A stretch of DNA of 64,000 nucleotides from Gaeumannomyces sp. JS-464 (lineage: Eukaryota; Ascomycota; Sordariomycetes; Magnaporthales; Magnaporthaceae): positions 310,001 to 374,000 of the forward strand of contig NGZR01000002.1 of NCBI GenBank assembly GCA_002197995.1, given 5' to 3'. The notes beneath the pieces were generated by a model that ran no database searches, had not been told where the DNA came from, and saw only the letters and a program-made list of their open reading frames with translations. Shown here in pieces: positions 1 to 11,852 of this stretch. The position numbers and the translations under genes are program-made. Position 1 is the stretch's first letter. Each line of letters begins with the position of its first letter.

Positions 1-426
1 CTCCTGCTCGCGAGCTAGCCGCGTTCCGTCGGACAAATGGTGACGAGCGCTGACCTGCATGCGGGTGATACATGCCTTGTAGCCCGCTTCCCGGTGCAAA
101 GGCCCCTCTGGTTGGCTTGATACAGGGAGCAGCCAAGTCCCCGGCTCGGGAATAATGGACATTTAAAGTGTTCGGAGCTTGGCGCTGCTCGCCAGCATTG
201 CTGCGGCTTTGCTGTCAGTGTGGTGACGCCTGCTATCCCCGTAAAACGTAGCCATCCTCCGAGCTGGCTCGGAGCCTAGCCACGTCACGTCCCTCGTTAA
301 ATCGTAGTTGCCAGGTTTTTAATAAGTCCCAGAAGCCCCGGTGTGCCGGCTGCTGGTATCCGAACCCTGTTCAGCATAAATCTCTGCGAAAAGGAACGAA
401 AAAAAAAAAAAAAAAAAAAAACAAGG
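1..426. other. Upstream flank of the GMC gene
   Basis: No gene is recognised here. The stretch ends in an uninterrupted run of 23 A (399-421) a few bases before the GMC start codon, so the run would lie in the 5' leader of that transcript. No convincing TATA element was seen. Confidence 0.5.
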
Positions 427-2879
427 ATGCCGGGCCTCTCCGTACTCGGCGTTGCCGCACTCGCACTCGTGGTGCGCGCCCAAACTTTACCGCAGGGCAG
501 GGTCAAGCGGGACGCCGCAGAGCTGCGCGGGACATACGACTTTGTCGTCCTTGGCGGAGGGACCGCGGGCCTGACGGTCGCCGACAGGCTCACAGAGGCC
601 TTCCCCGACCGCAAGTGCTCCTTCCGGGCCGCCCCGCGCAGGACGGAATGCTGACTGGCCGCCGCAGGGACCGTCTTGGTCGTCGAGCTTGGAGATCTCG
701 TCTACGCGGCCGGGGTCAACGAGCCGCCCGGGTACCCTCCATCGGTTCCTGGCTGGAGGGTCACGTCGGCCCGAACCCAGCGCTCAACGGGCGCGCGGCG
801 GGGTCACTATCGGAAAGGTGGGCGGCCCTGCCAGCTTGCCATCCATGTCCGCCCGCTGGCTGACAAGCCCCTTGCGCCCCACAGGCTGTCGGCGGCGGCA
901 CGACCATCAACGGCCAATTCTTCGATCGAGGGTCCGCGTCCGACTACGACGCCTGGGCGGCGCTCGTGTCGCCCGAGTTTGACGAATCCGAGGACAAATG
1001 GGATTGGGAGGGACTGCTTCCGTATTTTAAAAAGGCATGCCCGTCCAACGAATGACACACTCGTCAGGGTGGTCTCTTTCCAAGGACAGGAGGATGACTG
1101 CTGACGAGACGCGTCCCGGCCAGAGTGTCACTTTCACAGAGCAACCAAGGAGAGCGCCGAGAAATACGGCTACACGTGGAACACAGATGCTGCGTATGGC
1201 GGTAACACGCCCATCCACGCCAGCTTTCCGCCGTTCCAGTGGCCAATGCAGGGTATGATCACCACCTGGCTGCCTGTCACTTTTTTCTTCCTCTTTTTTT
1301 TTTTACTAACTACCGAGCCGTCAACACCACCACTAGCCCTGACGTGGAAGGCATGGATCGACACAGGCCTCGAGGCGAACGGGGAGTGCGCCGCAGGCAG
1401 CAAGGTGGGCATGTGCTGGGTCCCATCGTCGCAACACCCGCACACGGCGAGGCGTTCTCACGCGGGGACGGGCCACTTCCTCGACGTGACCGACCGCCGG
1501 CCCAACTACGACCTCCTCGTCCGCCACCGGGCCATCCGGGTGCGGTACGCCAGGGGCGCCGGGGACGGGAGGGCGGTGCTCGACGGCGGGCCGCCCAAGG
1601 TCGAGATCAGGGCCGAGGGGAGCAACGCCACGACGTGGGTCACGGCGACGTAGGAGGTCATCGTCGCGGCCGGGGCGCTCAACACGCCCCTCATCCTGCA
1701 GCGGAGCGGCATTGGCCCCAGGGGCGTCCTCGACAAGGCAGGCGTGGAGCAGATTTTTGACCTCCCAGCGGGGGACAGGTGAGACCTGCCGCGGGCTTGT
1801 GAGGACGGACCGAGGCGCCGAGCAATGCTGAATACGATGAACGGCGCAGAACTTCCACGACCATGGCGGCCTAGCATACAAGGCCACGTGTAGGGACCAC
1901 CCTTCCCTTCCCCTACCTCTTTTGTCCCCTGCCTTTTCCATCTTTTAACCCTTCCCATCCCCACCCCAATCTTCCGGTTTCTTGCAAAGGGACGGCAAGC
2001 GCCAATCGATGTCTACTGCTAATTTGCGCGCGCCTAGTCAATGTCACCATAACGCCCAACGCCGACACTCTAGCGACAAACGCCAGCTTCCGTGACCAGG
2101 CCATCGCCGAGTACGAGCAGCGGCCGGCGCGGGGGCCCTACACGCTCGCGACGGGCAACAGCGCGTCGTACGTCGACCTGCCGCGGCTGGACCCGGACAA
2201 CTACCGGGCGACCATCGCGCGCATCGAGGCGCAGGTGTCCAGCGGCTCCTTCGTCGACCACCTCCCCGCGTCGGCGGCGGGCGACTCCACGGTGGCGGCG
2301 GGCTACCGGGCGCAGCTGGCGCTCCTGGCGCGGCTGCTGGGCGACCGCTCGGTGGCGGTGTGGGAGGCGGCCAGCGCGGGGCCGCCGAGCATCGCCTTCC
2401 TGCTGCGCCCGCTGTCGCGCGGCGCCGTGTCGCTAGACCCGGCGGACCCGGCGGACCCGGCGGGCGGCGACCTGGTGCTAGACATGAACGCGTGCGGCAA
2501 CCCGGCCGACCTCGACGTGCTGGCGGCCTTTGCGCCCTTCTTCCGGCGCCACTACGCTGTGGCGGCGGCGGGCGGGGTGCTGGGGCCGGCGCGCGAGGAG
2601 CTGCCGGGCCCCGCGGTGGCGTCGTGCGAGGAGCTGGTGCGGTTCGTGCGCGAGACGTACACGCCGTCGTTTGCGCACCCGTGCTGCACGGCGGCCATGC
2701 TGCCGCGGGCCAGGGGCGGCGTCGTGAGGCCCGACCTGAGGGTGTTCGGCGTCACGGGCCTCAGCGTTGTCGACCTCAGCGTCGCGCCCATGCTGCCGGG
2801 CGCGCACACGAACGCAACCGTGTACGCCATGGCGGAGAAGGCGGCCGACATTATCATGTGGCGGGCTCGGCGGATGTGA
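427..2879 (+). pseudogene. GMC oxidoreductase, secreted, disrupted
   Basis: FAD-dependent glucose-methanol-choline family enzyme, which oxidises alcohols or sugars. A signal-like N terminus (MPGLSVLGVAALALVVRAQ) precedes the dinucleotide motif VVLGGGTAGLTVADRL, then VGGGTTINGQFFDRGS and the C-terminal block HPCCTAAM...GAHTNATVYAMAEKAADII with the active-site His. Estimated exons are 427-614, 668-817, 885-1034, 1124-1252, 1337-1778, 1850-1889 and 2038-2879. The copy is damaged: a TAG at 1651-1653 interrupts T-A-T-stop-E-V-I-V-A-A-G-A-L, where relatives read through, and single-base frame breaks appear near 668, 770, 802 and 1142. The donor at 1035 reads GC instead of GT. It precedes a GH16 glucanase. 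Family assignment is firm; substrate is unknown. The breaks may be decay or sequence error, but the stop is a substitution (CAG to TAG would suffice). Confidence 0.78.
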
Positions 2880-4836
2880 TGGGCGTGATGGGGGAGGCGG
2901 GGGCGGCTTGTTCTGCTTCGTGGTTGCTACCCCTGGTCGCTACGTGAAGTTGTAGGTAGCACTCGACCGGAAACACAGCACGGCTTCTGGCGAGCTGATT
3001 GGAGGAGCAACTAATTGCAAAGGGCCCGGGCACCAATGTCAATTAATTGCCGCAAAAGCAACGGCGCCGGAAATAAACGAGATATCCCGGGCAGCATCTT
3101 GGGTGTTGGGGCCTGGGTGGCGGTCGAAATAGGCGTTGCCCCGTCCGCATGGAGGTTATTTGGCTGCGTGCCACGTGCTGGGCTCAGGGGCCAGACACCC
3201 AGCACGCTTGCCCGGGTGGTGGGCCAATCTTGGAGGATCTGGGCTGGGACCGCTGTTTTGATCTCCCATTGGCCAGCGGCCCTGCTCCTGGAGAATTTCC
3301 ACCAGGCCAGGTGGGCACGGTGGGGCAGCCAGATCGATCGTGCCTCCATGCGGGAGTGAGGTTCTGCTGGCTCCACTGCTTTTTAGGACTGCCTGAAGAC
3401 GACAGTGCAAAATTTGTGCACTTCTCGCCCACTCGCTCGACCGCTTGCGTTCCCGCCACGACGCGCGAGACGCAGATTCTGTAGTGCTTTCGCGCGCGCT
3501 CCAGGAACGTGGAAGCCGCATTCCAGTCCCGCCTGGTGCGGCATGCGCGTTTGGTGTTTCGCCAGCTGCCAACGAGCCGGCGCTAGCCCCAGGGGACGTG
3601 CTCTGTTTCATGCGCCCTGCGACAGGCCCCCAGGTGCCAATCATCAGCGCCGCCGCAGCCAAGCAGCCAATCAGCAGCCCAGCCCAGCTCCCGGCAGAGC
3701 ACGCGGGCGCCACCTGAGCCGCATCTCGAGCCCAACTCCCGCCCTGATTCGCCGCAGCCGCCCTGCAGCCCGCGAGCGCAATCCCGTCCTGTTTCCCGTC
3801 ATATAACTCTGCCATTTTGCATTATGCCCAGCCCAGCCCGCGGCACCGCGACGGCCCTGTCCTCAGCTGCCGTCGACCTCGCGGGCTGGCCAAGCGAGAT
3901 GGGCACGCAGCAAGCCCAAGGGATGGAAAGGCTGCTCGTCCCGGCCGCCCCGGCTGCTGAGCCGAGCCACGCCAACAGCTCAACTGCCGGGGCACATCCC
4001 TCCAAGGCGCTGTTCTGTGTCTTCTCGGAAGCTTCTCCGACGCATGCGGTGCACGTCCCCGTCCGCGGATGTCTCGCTCCAGGCCCAGCACTGCCCGTCG
4101 ACAGCAACCGCATGCGGCCAAGCGTACCCACGCTCCATACCATCCCACCACCACGGACCACCGCTGCCCCAATCGGCGCCCAAGGTGACCTTCCGTTTTA
4201 GAATGCTGCCCTCCCAGCCTGTGCCCTCCCTCGCCCGCCACACATGTCTTTGTCCTGGGCCCGCTCAGGGGCTGCGTTGGCGGCCTGGACGCTTTGGGGC
4301 CTGCGAGGCGCGTGTCGCCTCCCTCCTGGGCATCCCGTCATGGGGTTTGCTGGCTCTTCTTTGTTTTCAGCATGCCGTGTATAAGTATACCATGGCCGTC
4401 GATCCCTTTCTCGCTCGCCTGTTGCCGCTGCTCCAGTTTCGACACTAGCAACCTTTTCACATCACCCTCGTTTTCTTCCTTTCTGTTTGTCGCTTGCTCA
4501 TAAGGCGAGAGGTTCTTGCCTCGGCCCTCCTGCTTGTTTTCCTTCTTCGACTTCGGTCATTCACACACTCCTTAGCACATCGCTCCTTGCTTTCAGCCTT
4601 CTGCCTGCCTATACCAAGCTGTACGCGGCCCACGCTCCTTTGAAGCACCACCGACCACCTTCCTTAGTTTCGGACACACTTGTCCGCCCCCACCACTGCA
4701 CCAGGATTCGCCGTCGATCTTCCGCGCGACCTACGTCGGAACCATCGAACGGGATCGAACCCCTGAGCCGAGATAATAGAGAAAGAGAGAGAAACACAAA
4801 AGGAAAGCGAAAAAAAAAGAGAAAGAATCCTCCACG
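2880..4836. other. Intergenic region and 5' leader of GH16
   Basis: No conserved protein is recognised. Overlapping open frames on both strands look like GC-rich chance frames. From about 4395 the sequence becomes pyrimidine-rich and then A/G-rich up to the GH16 ATG, typical of a fungal promoter and leader of about 450 bases. Confidence 0.5.
4380..4390 (+). promoter_or_regulatory. TATA-like element upstream of GH16
   Basis: TATAAGTATAC lies about 450 bases before the GH16 start and is followed by a CT-rich tract, a usual arrangement for fungal secreted-enzyme promoters. This is inferred from sequence only. Confidence 0.35.
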
Positions 4837-5831
4837 ATGCAGATTACCAAGTCGATCCTTCTCGCCCTCGCCCCCGTCCTCGCCGCGGCCTGGGAGTCCC
4901 CCAGCTACGAGGGCATGACGCGGGTGTGGGAGGACACCTTCTCAGGCACTGGCGGCAGCCTGCCCGACGAGTCACGCTGGAACGTGCTCAACACCAAGCT
5001 CAACGTCAACAACGAGCTGCAGACCTACAAGCGCAGCGCGCGCAATGCCCAGCGGTCCGGCGGCGGCACCCTGCAGCTCGTGCCCTGGAAGGACCCCTCG
5101 GTCGATGGCGGCTGGACCTCGGGCCGCGTCGAGTCAAAGTACACGCTCACTCCCGGGGCGGGCAAGCTGACGCGCGTCGAGGCGCAGCTCCGCTTCGGCC
5201 CCAACGACATGTCCCAGAAGCAGGGCGTGTGGCCCGCCTTCTGGATGCTGGGCGACTCGATGCGCCACGGCACCCCCTGGCCCGAGTGCGGTGAGCTCGA
5301 CATCATGGAGACGGTCAACGGCGTCCTGTCGGGCCACGGCACCACCCACTGCGACGTCTACCCGGGCGGCATCTGCAACGAGGGGCTCGGCATCGGCGCC
5401 ACAGTGCCGCTGCCCAACCAGGACTGGCACACGTGGCGCCTCGAGGTCGACCGCCGCAACAAGGGTAGCTGGCGCGACGAGACCATCACTTGGTACATGG
5501 ACGGCCGCCAGTTCCACCAGATCTCGGGAGCCCGCATCAACAGCGAGCGCGTCTGGGCCTCGCTCGCCCGCAGCCCGCTGTATATCATCTTTAACGTCGC
5601 CATCGGCGGTGACTGTGAGTTTTTTTTCTTTTTCTTCTTTCTTTTTCTTTTCTTCTTCCCCTCCCCAATTGTCATTCCCATATCCCACGTCGCTCCTCTT
5701 GTCGGCAATGGGACGGTATTCGCTAACGCGCTATGCTTCTCCGCTTAGGGCCCGGCTACCCCAATGGAAACACTCAGGATGGCTATGGTGCCATGATGGA
5801 GGTTGGTTATGTGGCACACTACTCTAGCTAG
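4837..5831 (+). CDS. GH16 endo-1,3(4)-beta-glucanase, secreted
   Basis: Secreted glycoside hydrolase of family 16, laminarinase/licheninase type, which hydrolyses beta-1,3 or mixed-linkage glucans outside the cell. The start is followed by a signal peptide (MQITKSILLALAPVLAAAW). The GH16 catalytic motif E-L-D-I-M-E is at residues 153-158; by family knowledge Glu153 is the nucleophile and Glu158 the acid/base. Conserved GVWPAFWMLG and the beta-strand TITWYMDGRQFH are present. There are two exons, 4837-5614 and 5749-5831; splicing gives GGDWPGYPNG and the C-terminal MMEVGYVAHYSS. The product is 286 residues with no carbohydrate-binding module. The frame is intact. It sits between a GMC oxidoreductase and a sugar transporter, which suggests a role in glucan use. 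Exact specificity cannot be read from the sequence. Confidence 0.93.
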
Positions 5832-6488
5832 AGCGGCACCTGCGGTCAGTCACACGTTGCCTCGTTCGCACCCACATTGCCTACCACCTACCTACCTACT
5901 TACCTGTCTAGGTACTTACCTACATCGACAGCCTCGCCATCTATACATACATCAGGCGGGCGCGTCCCCTTTTTCTTATATTCTTGCCTTATATCTTTCT
6001 TTCCAGCCTACATACCCACAGCCCCTTTTCGTCGGGCAAATGTTATCTTTTCTCTCGACTTTTCCCTATAGCTTACCATGTGAGAACCTGGTCGCGCGTT
6101 TCGTTGTAAATACTTCGATCGGGCAGCCAGCCTGGCTGTCTGCCCCTATTCGCCGGATTATGGATCTAGGCCGGCAATTTTCGGATAATACACCACGTCA
6201 GGGTACCGATTACGCCTTGTTGCATTGACCCTTCTCCTTTCCTTTAAAGTGTCACTTGATGGGAAATGTCCTTGAGCAAGGTGATCACGGGGGCGGCAAG
6301 ACGACAAGAGCACAGAGGCTGCCAATTAATTTATCAAACCAATCCTCCCCGATCCCGGGCGGCATCTCCTCACGTTGAGCATAACAGATTTCCCATGCCA
6401 TCACTCCTCACCAAAACAGCTAGAGGAACAACTCTCCACAGGACAAGCTCGGAACTCCCCAAGCGAGCAATCGCCGGCCATGATGATA
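5832..6488. other. Convergent 3' region with a (CTAC)n tract
   Basis: This stretch lies between the ends of the GH16 gene and the sugar transporter. Positions 5881-5932 carry an imperfect CTAC/CTTAC repeat, probably in the GH16 3' untranslated region. No gene is seen. Confidence 0.5.
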
Positions 6489-8789
6489 TCACGCGGCCGT
6501 GCCTGCCGCCGGGGCCGCCTTGGCGTCGGTCTGCCCCACGCTGTCGCGGCCGGCGGCCAGCTTCGCCTCGACATCGACCTCGTTGCGCTCGACGCGGACG
6601 ACCTCGGCGCGAACGTTGCGGGTCTTCCAGGCCGGAGTGCCGATGTACCGGACGGCGCCCGGGCGCGAGTCGTCAAAGATGTCCTCGACCTCCTCGAGCG
6701 GCTTGTTGGCCGTCTCGGGGAAGAGGAAGAAGACGTGCCAGAACATGGCGAAGCAGAAGACGGCGAAGACGACGTAGGTGCGCCAAGTGATGTTGGCCAT
6801 GGCCGGCGGCACAAAGTAGGCCAGCGCAAAGTTGAAGGTCCAGTTGGCTGCCGTGCACAGCGCCACCGCCTTGCCGCGCAGTCGCAGCGGGTACAGCTCG
6901 GGCGGGTACGCCCACGATACGGGGCCCCACGTCGTGGCGAAGGAGGCGACGAAGAGGTACGTCGACGCGATGATGGCCTTGGCCGCCGAGTCTGGGGAGC
7001 AAGGCGGGTGTTTCGGTTAGTGGTCTGGAAATGAGACAAGACAAAAGACCTGAAAATTTGGCTAGGGCTTACCATTGGTGACCGCCATCGAAATGGAATC
7101 CGAGTTGAATTCATTCGGGCGCGGGGGTCGGCTGTAGGTTGCAAAGAGGCCCGCGTTGATGCAGAGCCACAGACACATGAGGAACGCGCCCACTAGAAGC
7201 ATCGGCCGGCGTCCCCAGCGGTCCATCCAGATCCTGCACGCATTCGAAGTCCGTTAGCATCTGAGATCTCCCAAGGGTCAAAGGGCGGAATCAAGAGCCT
7301 TACAGTGCTGGCACAGTCATGGCAACATTCAGAATAAACTGGATGCCGGAGGACAACAGTACATCCTCCTGGCCGACCATGGTGAAAACATATCTAGCGC
7401 GCAGTCAGCTCGCAGTTCCTGGACGAGGGAGGAGCCCGGGGGGAGCGGGAAGGACAGAAGAAGCATGAGCTGGAATTTGTTACGCAATATAGACAGCGCC
7501 GCACGGCTACGACCGAAAGTCGATTACTTACGCAATGTAATACATCTGTTGGTGACGCAGGTAAGGTCAGTCCATGGACTGGATTCGGGACTGTAGCCAG
7601 GGCATCCAAAGACTCACCATGACGTTCATGCCAGTCAGCTGCGACCAGATCTGGGTCCAAACGCCAATCATGGTCCGGTTGATCATCTTGGGCCGGAACA
7701 GCTCGATGTAGGCAACGTCGGCGTTATGGCGTTCGAACTCGACGACCTCGCGGATGTCGTTAATCTCCTTGACGGCAAAGGGGTGATTTGGGTTGCCGCC
7801 GCCGTGCGTCTTGGCCAGGACCGCTGTTGCGCGGTCCCAAAGGTCCTTCTTTGCGAGCCAGCGGGGCGACTCCGGGAGGATCATGAGCCCAAAGAAGAGG
7901 ATGACGGCGGGAGCCGCCTGCAAGCCCCACGGCAGCCGGAAGGAGATTTCGCCTTCCAGAAACGAGGAGCCGTAGCAGATGAAGAACATGATGGCGATTC
8001 TTGAGAACAGGCGTTAGTTGATCATCGCCAAGTCGGTGACTACATAGAGAGATGGCCTAAAGGGCTATCAATTACCCCCATGTGATGGCCCACTGCTGGA
8101 AGCCGATTAGTCGACCCCGCACGGTGGGCTTTGCGATCTCGGAGATGTAGACGGGGACCTGGGCTGAGCAGATGCCGACCGAGAAGCCGTTGATGAATCG
8201 GCCGATTGCAAGCATGGGGATGTTCTGAGAGGCGGCGGTGATGATACAGCCGATGCACCTAGCTCGGGAGAAGGGGGGCGGTTGTCAGACATGGGGGGTT
8301 ATTGCACACAGTATTTTCCTTGACGGCGTTACGCTGTACTCACCAAATCACGGCACCAACCTGGATGGCCGTTTTGCGGCCCCATCTGTCGGATATAAAG
8401 CCCGAGGTCATGGCTCCGATGAGAGAGCCTCCTGGCATCGCGGCGACGATGCCACCCTGCGTAGTTGGACTGGGGCCTCTGCAGAGGCCATCTTCGCTAG
8501 ATCCCTAAACGGCGATGCCGGAAACGTGAGTACCAGGTCGCGCCGTGGACCGGGGCATCGGCGTGCAAAAAGATACCTGCTCGTTGAACCTGCACAGGTA
8601 GGATTGCTGCGTGATTATGCCGCTCATAGACGAGATGTCGAAGCCAAACAAAGCGCCGCCTGCACAGGAGCGTCAGTAGGGTTTCTGGGGGCTCGGGAGC
8701 TGGGGGCGAGGAAGGAGGCGGTGGGCAGGCGAGGACGCACCAATCACCGAGACGGCGGCGATCACGTAAATATTGCCAACTTCATACAT
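6489..8789 (-). CDS. MFS sugar transporter, nine exons
   Basis: Plasma-membrane sugar/proton symporter of the major facilitator family, fungal hexose/xylose type. It begins MYEVGNIYVIAAVSVIGG followed by ALFGFDISSMSGI, the hallmark of TM1. Further motifs are SDRWGRKTA in the 2-3 loop, PVYISEIAKPTVRGRLIG, GLMILPESPRWL in the middle loop and FLFPETANKPLEEVEDIF after TM12. Exons in transcript order: 8789-8741, 8659-8577, 8456-8344, 8258-8076, 7999-7618, 7545-7532, 7393-7304, 7233-7073, 6991-6489. All join in frame with GT-AG borders. The sixth exon is only 14 bases and is needed for TGMNVM-MYYIAYVFTMVG. No frame breaks were found, unlike the second transporter in this window. It is convergent with the GH16 gene, so uptake of glucan-derived sugars is plausible; substrate is not determined. 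Confidence 0.9.
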
Positions 8790-10089
8790 GTTGGCTGATC
8801 AGGCCAGTCTTGGCAAGCTACGGTTCGGAGAGGGGTTGGTCAATGGGGTTGAAACAAGGGGACCGGACAATGGGGAGCGAGCGGGAGTGCGGATGACCGG
8901 TGTCGACTTTTTTATAAACAGGCCAAAGCGGGGACGTGGGCAACATCAGATGACCCGAGAGCGTCCACCTCTCGGAAAGCACAACGACATGGGATGAAGG
9001 AATGCTCGAATTCTGGGAAAGCTTGGATGGCGGGAGCCGTCGGCTGGACAGAACCAGGCGTAGGAGACAAGCTCCTGGTGCCTGCAGCGACGCTGGTGCC
9101 ACACATTGTGCAACATGTTGTCAGCAAGCGTTGGGTCCTCGTCTTGCCATTTGTTCAGATGACAGTGTGGCTGGCCGGCAGCTTGCAGCCCTGATTTGTC
9201 GATTTGGGGCAGGAGCTGTAGGCCACGGGGTCTCTGTGCGGAGAAGCTGGGGAGGAGGGAGCAAGTTTGGGAAGCAGTGACACCCCAGATGTGCATGCCC
9301 TCCACCGCGGTAGCGCCGAGGAGGAGAAGGGATTGGCGGCGCGGGCGATGCCCAAAGTGGGAAGTCTGGGGGTCGATCGCTGGTGGTGCCAGCCGTTCAA
9401 AACGCAAGAAAAAGACCGAAGGAATCGGGCAAAGGGCTGGTCGGTGGCGCCCGGCATGTCGATGCCATGCACTGCCATGCACTTCCAAGAAACCCCAAGA
9501 CAGCCACGCCGTTGGCAGCGGGAGCCATTGGAGCCAGCTGCTGGTGATTTGTGGCGCGAGGCCGACAGGGATGTCCCGCAGGTGCCCAGCAGTCACACAG
9601 CATCAAATGGGGCAGACTCGCAGGGGGCTGCGAGATTGGCAACGTTGGCTTTTTGCAGGCATGGCGTAACATGATCCTCTCGCAGAATCCTCTCCTGCCA
9701 CATCACCCAACGCCCGCAAAGACCGGGTGAGGACGGCCCGAATAGGCTTCATCAAGAGCTTGGCGGCACTGAGAGGTGGGAGGCTGTCGCGTGATGGAGG
9801 GCGTCGCCTGGAGACGCTGCTGGTTGGGTCCATTCATCCATTCGGGCAACGTCTTAATCCCCCACTTGCCGCCAGTTGCCGAGCCCCACGCCCCGCTTCG
9901 CTAACCAGAGCGATCGAATCACGTGCTTTCGTGTTGACGAGCCGCAAACTGTGCGAGCCGAGCCGCGACGAGACCGGCTCTAGACTAGGAGCTGATTTGA
10001 CGACGGCCGTCGCTCTCGCCTCCACCAACCACGAACCTGCCGCCGCGCCAACGGCGGCCTAGCTCAGCACGGCCACCCGACCGCTGTCG
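8790..10089. other. Divergent promoter region
   Basis: This stretch separates the start of the sugar transporter (-) from the DNA kinase/phosphatase (+), so it should hold both promoters. Open frames on both strands carry no recognisable domain. Confidence 0.5.
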
Positions 10090-11852
10090 ATGTTGGCCCA
10101 CGCCCGGCGAAATCTCCGGATCCCGCATCTCCCTGCTGTTTTCGCCAAAATGCCCTCCCCGGGCCTCGCCAAGCGCCGCGCCAGCAACGCCACCATCTCG
10201 CCGCCGCCCGTCAAGCGCAAGGCCCAGGCTGCAATATCCAGTCAGTCAGTGCGCTGCCGAAGATAAAGATGGAGAGACTAACATCTGACTTCAGAGGGCG
10301 CCGTCGCCTCCTTCTTCACCCCCGCATCCCAGAAGCCCAAGGACCGCACGGCCTGGGCTGAACGCGCCCCGACCGTCGGCAACAGCGACGAAGCCGTCGC
10401 CACGTTACTCGTGGCGCGATATGTCCCGGAAGGTACCCCAGACGACGAGCCTTGCTCGAAGCGCCGCAAGATCGCCGCTTTCGACCTCGACTCGACCCTG
10501 ATCGCCACCTCTTCGGGCAAGAAGCATGCCGACGGCCCTGGCGACTGGAAGTGGTGGGATCGCTCGGTCCCATCCAAGCTGCAAAGCTTGTACAACGATG
10601 GCGGGTGCGTCCTGGAGGGATCGATTGCTCGCATTCGGGGGACGCAGCTGACTGTCCCCTCCTTCCACCTGCCCTAGATACCGAGTCGTCATATTTTCAA
10701 ACCAGGGCGGCCTGACCCTGCACCCGGACCCCAAGTCCAAGGGGCCGACCAAAAGCGCCAAGGCGAGGGTGGACCAGTTCAAGCAAAAGTGCAGCTCTGT
10801 GCTCGCTCAGCTCAACATACCCACAACCCTGTACGCCGCCACGGCCCCAAGGACATGTTCCGCAAGCCGCGAGTGGGTATGTGGACCGAGATGCTGCAGG
10901 ACTACAGCCTGGAGCCTGCCGACGTCGACCTGGAGCACAGCATCTTCGTCGGCGATGCGGGCGGCCGGAGCGCACAGCTCGTCAAGGGCGGCAAGTCTCT
11001 GCCCAAGGACTTCAGCTGCTCGGACCGCAACCTTGCCCACAACATCGGCATCTCGTACCGGACCCCCGAGGAATATTTTCTCGGCGAGGAGCCGCGCGAC
11101 TTCGCCCGCGACTTTGACCTCGCCCATCACTCCTTCCCGGACGGCGGGCGAGGGTGGCAAGGATGCAGAGGAGCCCCTGTTCGAGCGCAAGAACGGCAAG
11201 GACATTGTTCTTTTCTGTGGGCCGCCTGGGGCAGGAAAGAGCACATTTTACTGGAAGCACCTCAAGAACCTCGGGTACGAGAGGGTCAACCAGGACAAGC
11301 TGAAAACGTCTGTTGGCTCCTGCAGTCTTCTCCCCAACCGGACCTGGCGCTAACAGTGTCGACAGCAAGGAGAAGTGCCTCGCTGCCGCCTCGGATCTTG
11401 TCGCAGAGGGTCGCTCTGTCGCGGTAGACAACACTAATCCCGACCCCGAGACCAGGGCGCAGTGGGTCGCACTAGCAACGAAGCGGGCGGTGCCGATCCG
11501 ATGTGTTTGGTTCAAAACACCGATCACGCTAGCGCAGCACAACGATGCCGTTAGATCGATGAACGCCATGGTTCGTTTCTCCCACGCCCCTGATGCCCCT
11601 GCCATCCCAACCCCCACTTTTTCCTTCTTTTTTTTTTTTTTTTTTTTTTTCCGATTGTCCCGACCTAACACCCCGTTTCTCCAGCTCAACCCTGAAGCGA
11701 GAACCAGTCTACCCACCCTCGCATTTAACAGCTTTGGGTCGCGCTTCAAGGAACCCAAGCTGAGCGAGGGCTTCCAGGACATTGTCGAGATCGAGTTCAC
11801 CTTTAGGGGTTCTCGCGAGGAGTATGCTGTCTGGGCCAAGTATTGGCTCTGA
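10090..11852 (+). CDS. pnk1: DNA 3'-phosphatase / 5'-kinase (PNKP type)
   Basis: Bifunctional DNA end-processing enzyme for single-strand break repair. The phosphatase domain has FDLDSTL (DxDxT) near residue 94 and VVIFSNQGG; the kinase has the P-loop FCGPPGAGKST and VAVDNTNPD. The conventional start is 10150 (strong context, A at -3), but an in-frame ATG at 10090 adds 20 basic, Arg-rich residues resembling a mitochondrial presequence. Estimated exons: 10150-10240, 10295-10604, 10678-11307, 11366-11570, 11685-11852. Exon 3 changes frame twice: one base seems missing in CCCC at 10845-10848 and one extra in GGG near 11145; conserved sequence continues on both sides, so error or very recent mutation is likelier than old decay. 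The last intron holds a run of 23 T. A degenerate PCNA-box-like VASFF lies near residue 36. The N terminus lacks an FHA domain, as in the S. pombe Pnk1 type. Confidence 0.88.

Noticed and set aside
4740..4775. A tRNA T-arm-like GGTTCGATCCC on the minus strand before GH16
   Set aside because: The stem does not pair over five bases and no D or anticodon arm is found nearby.
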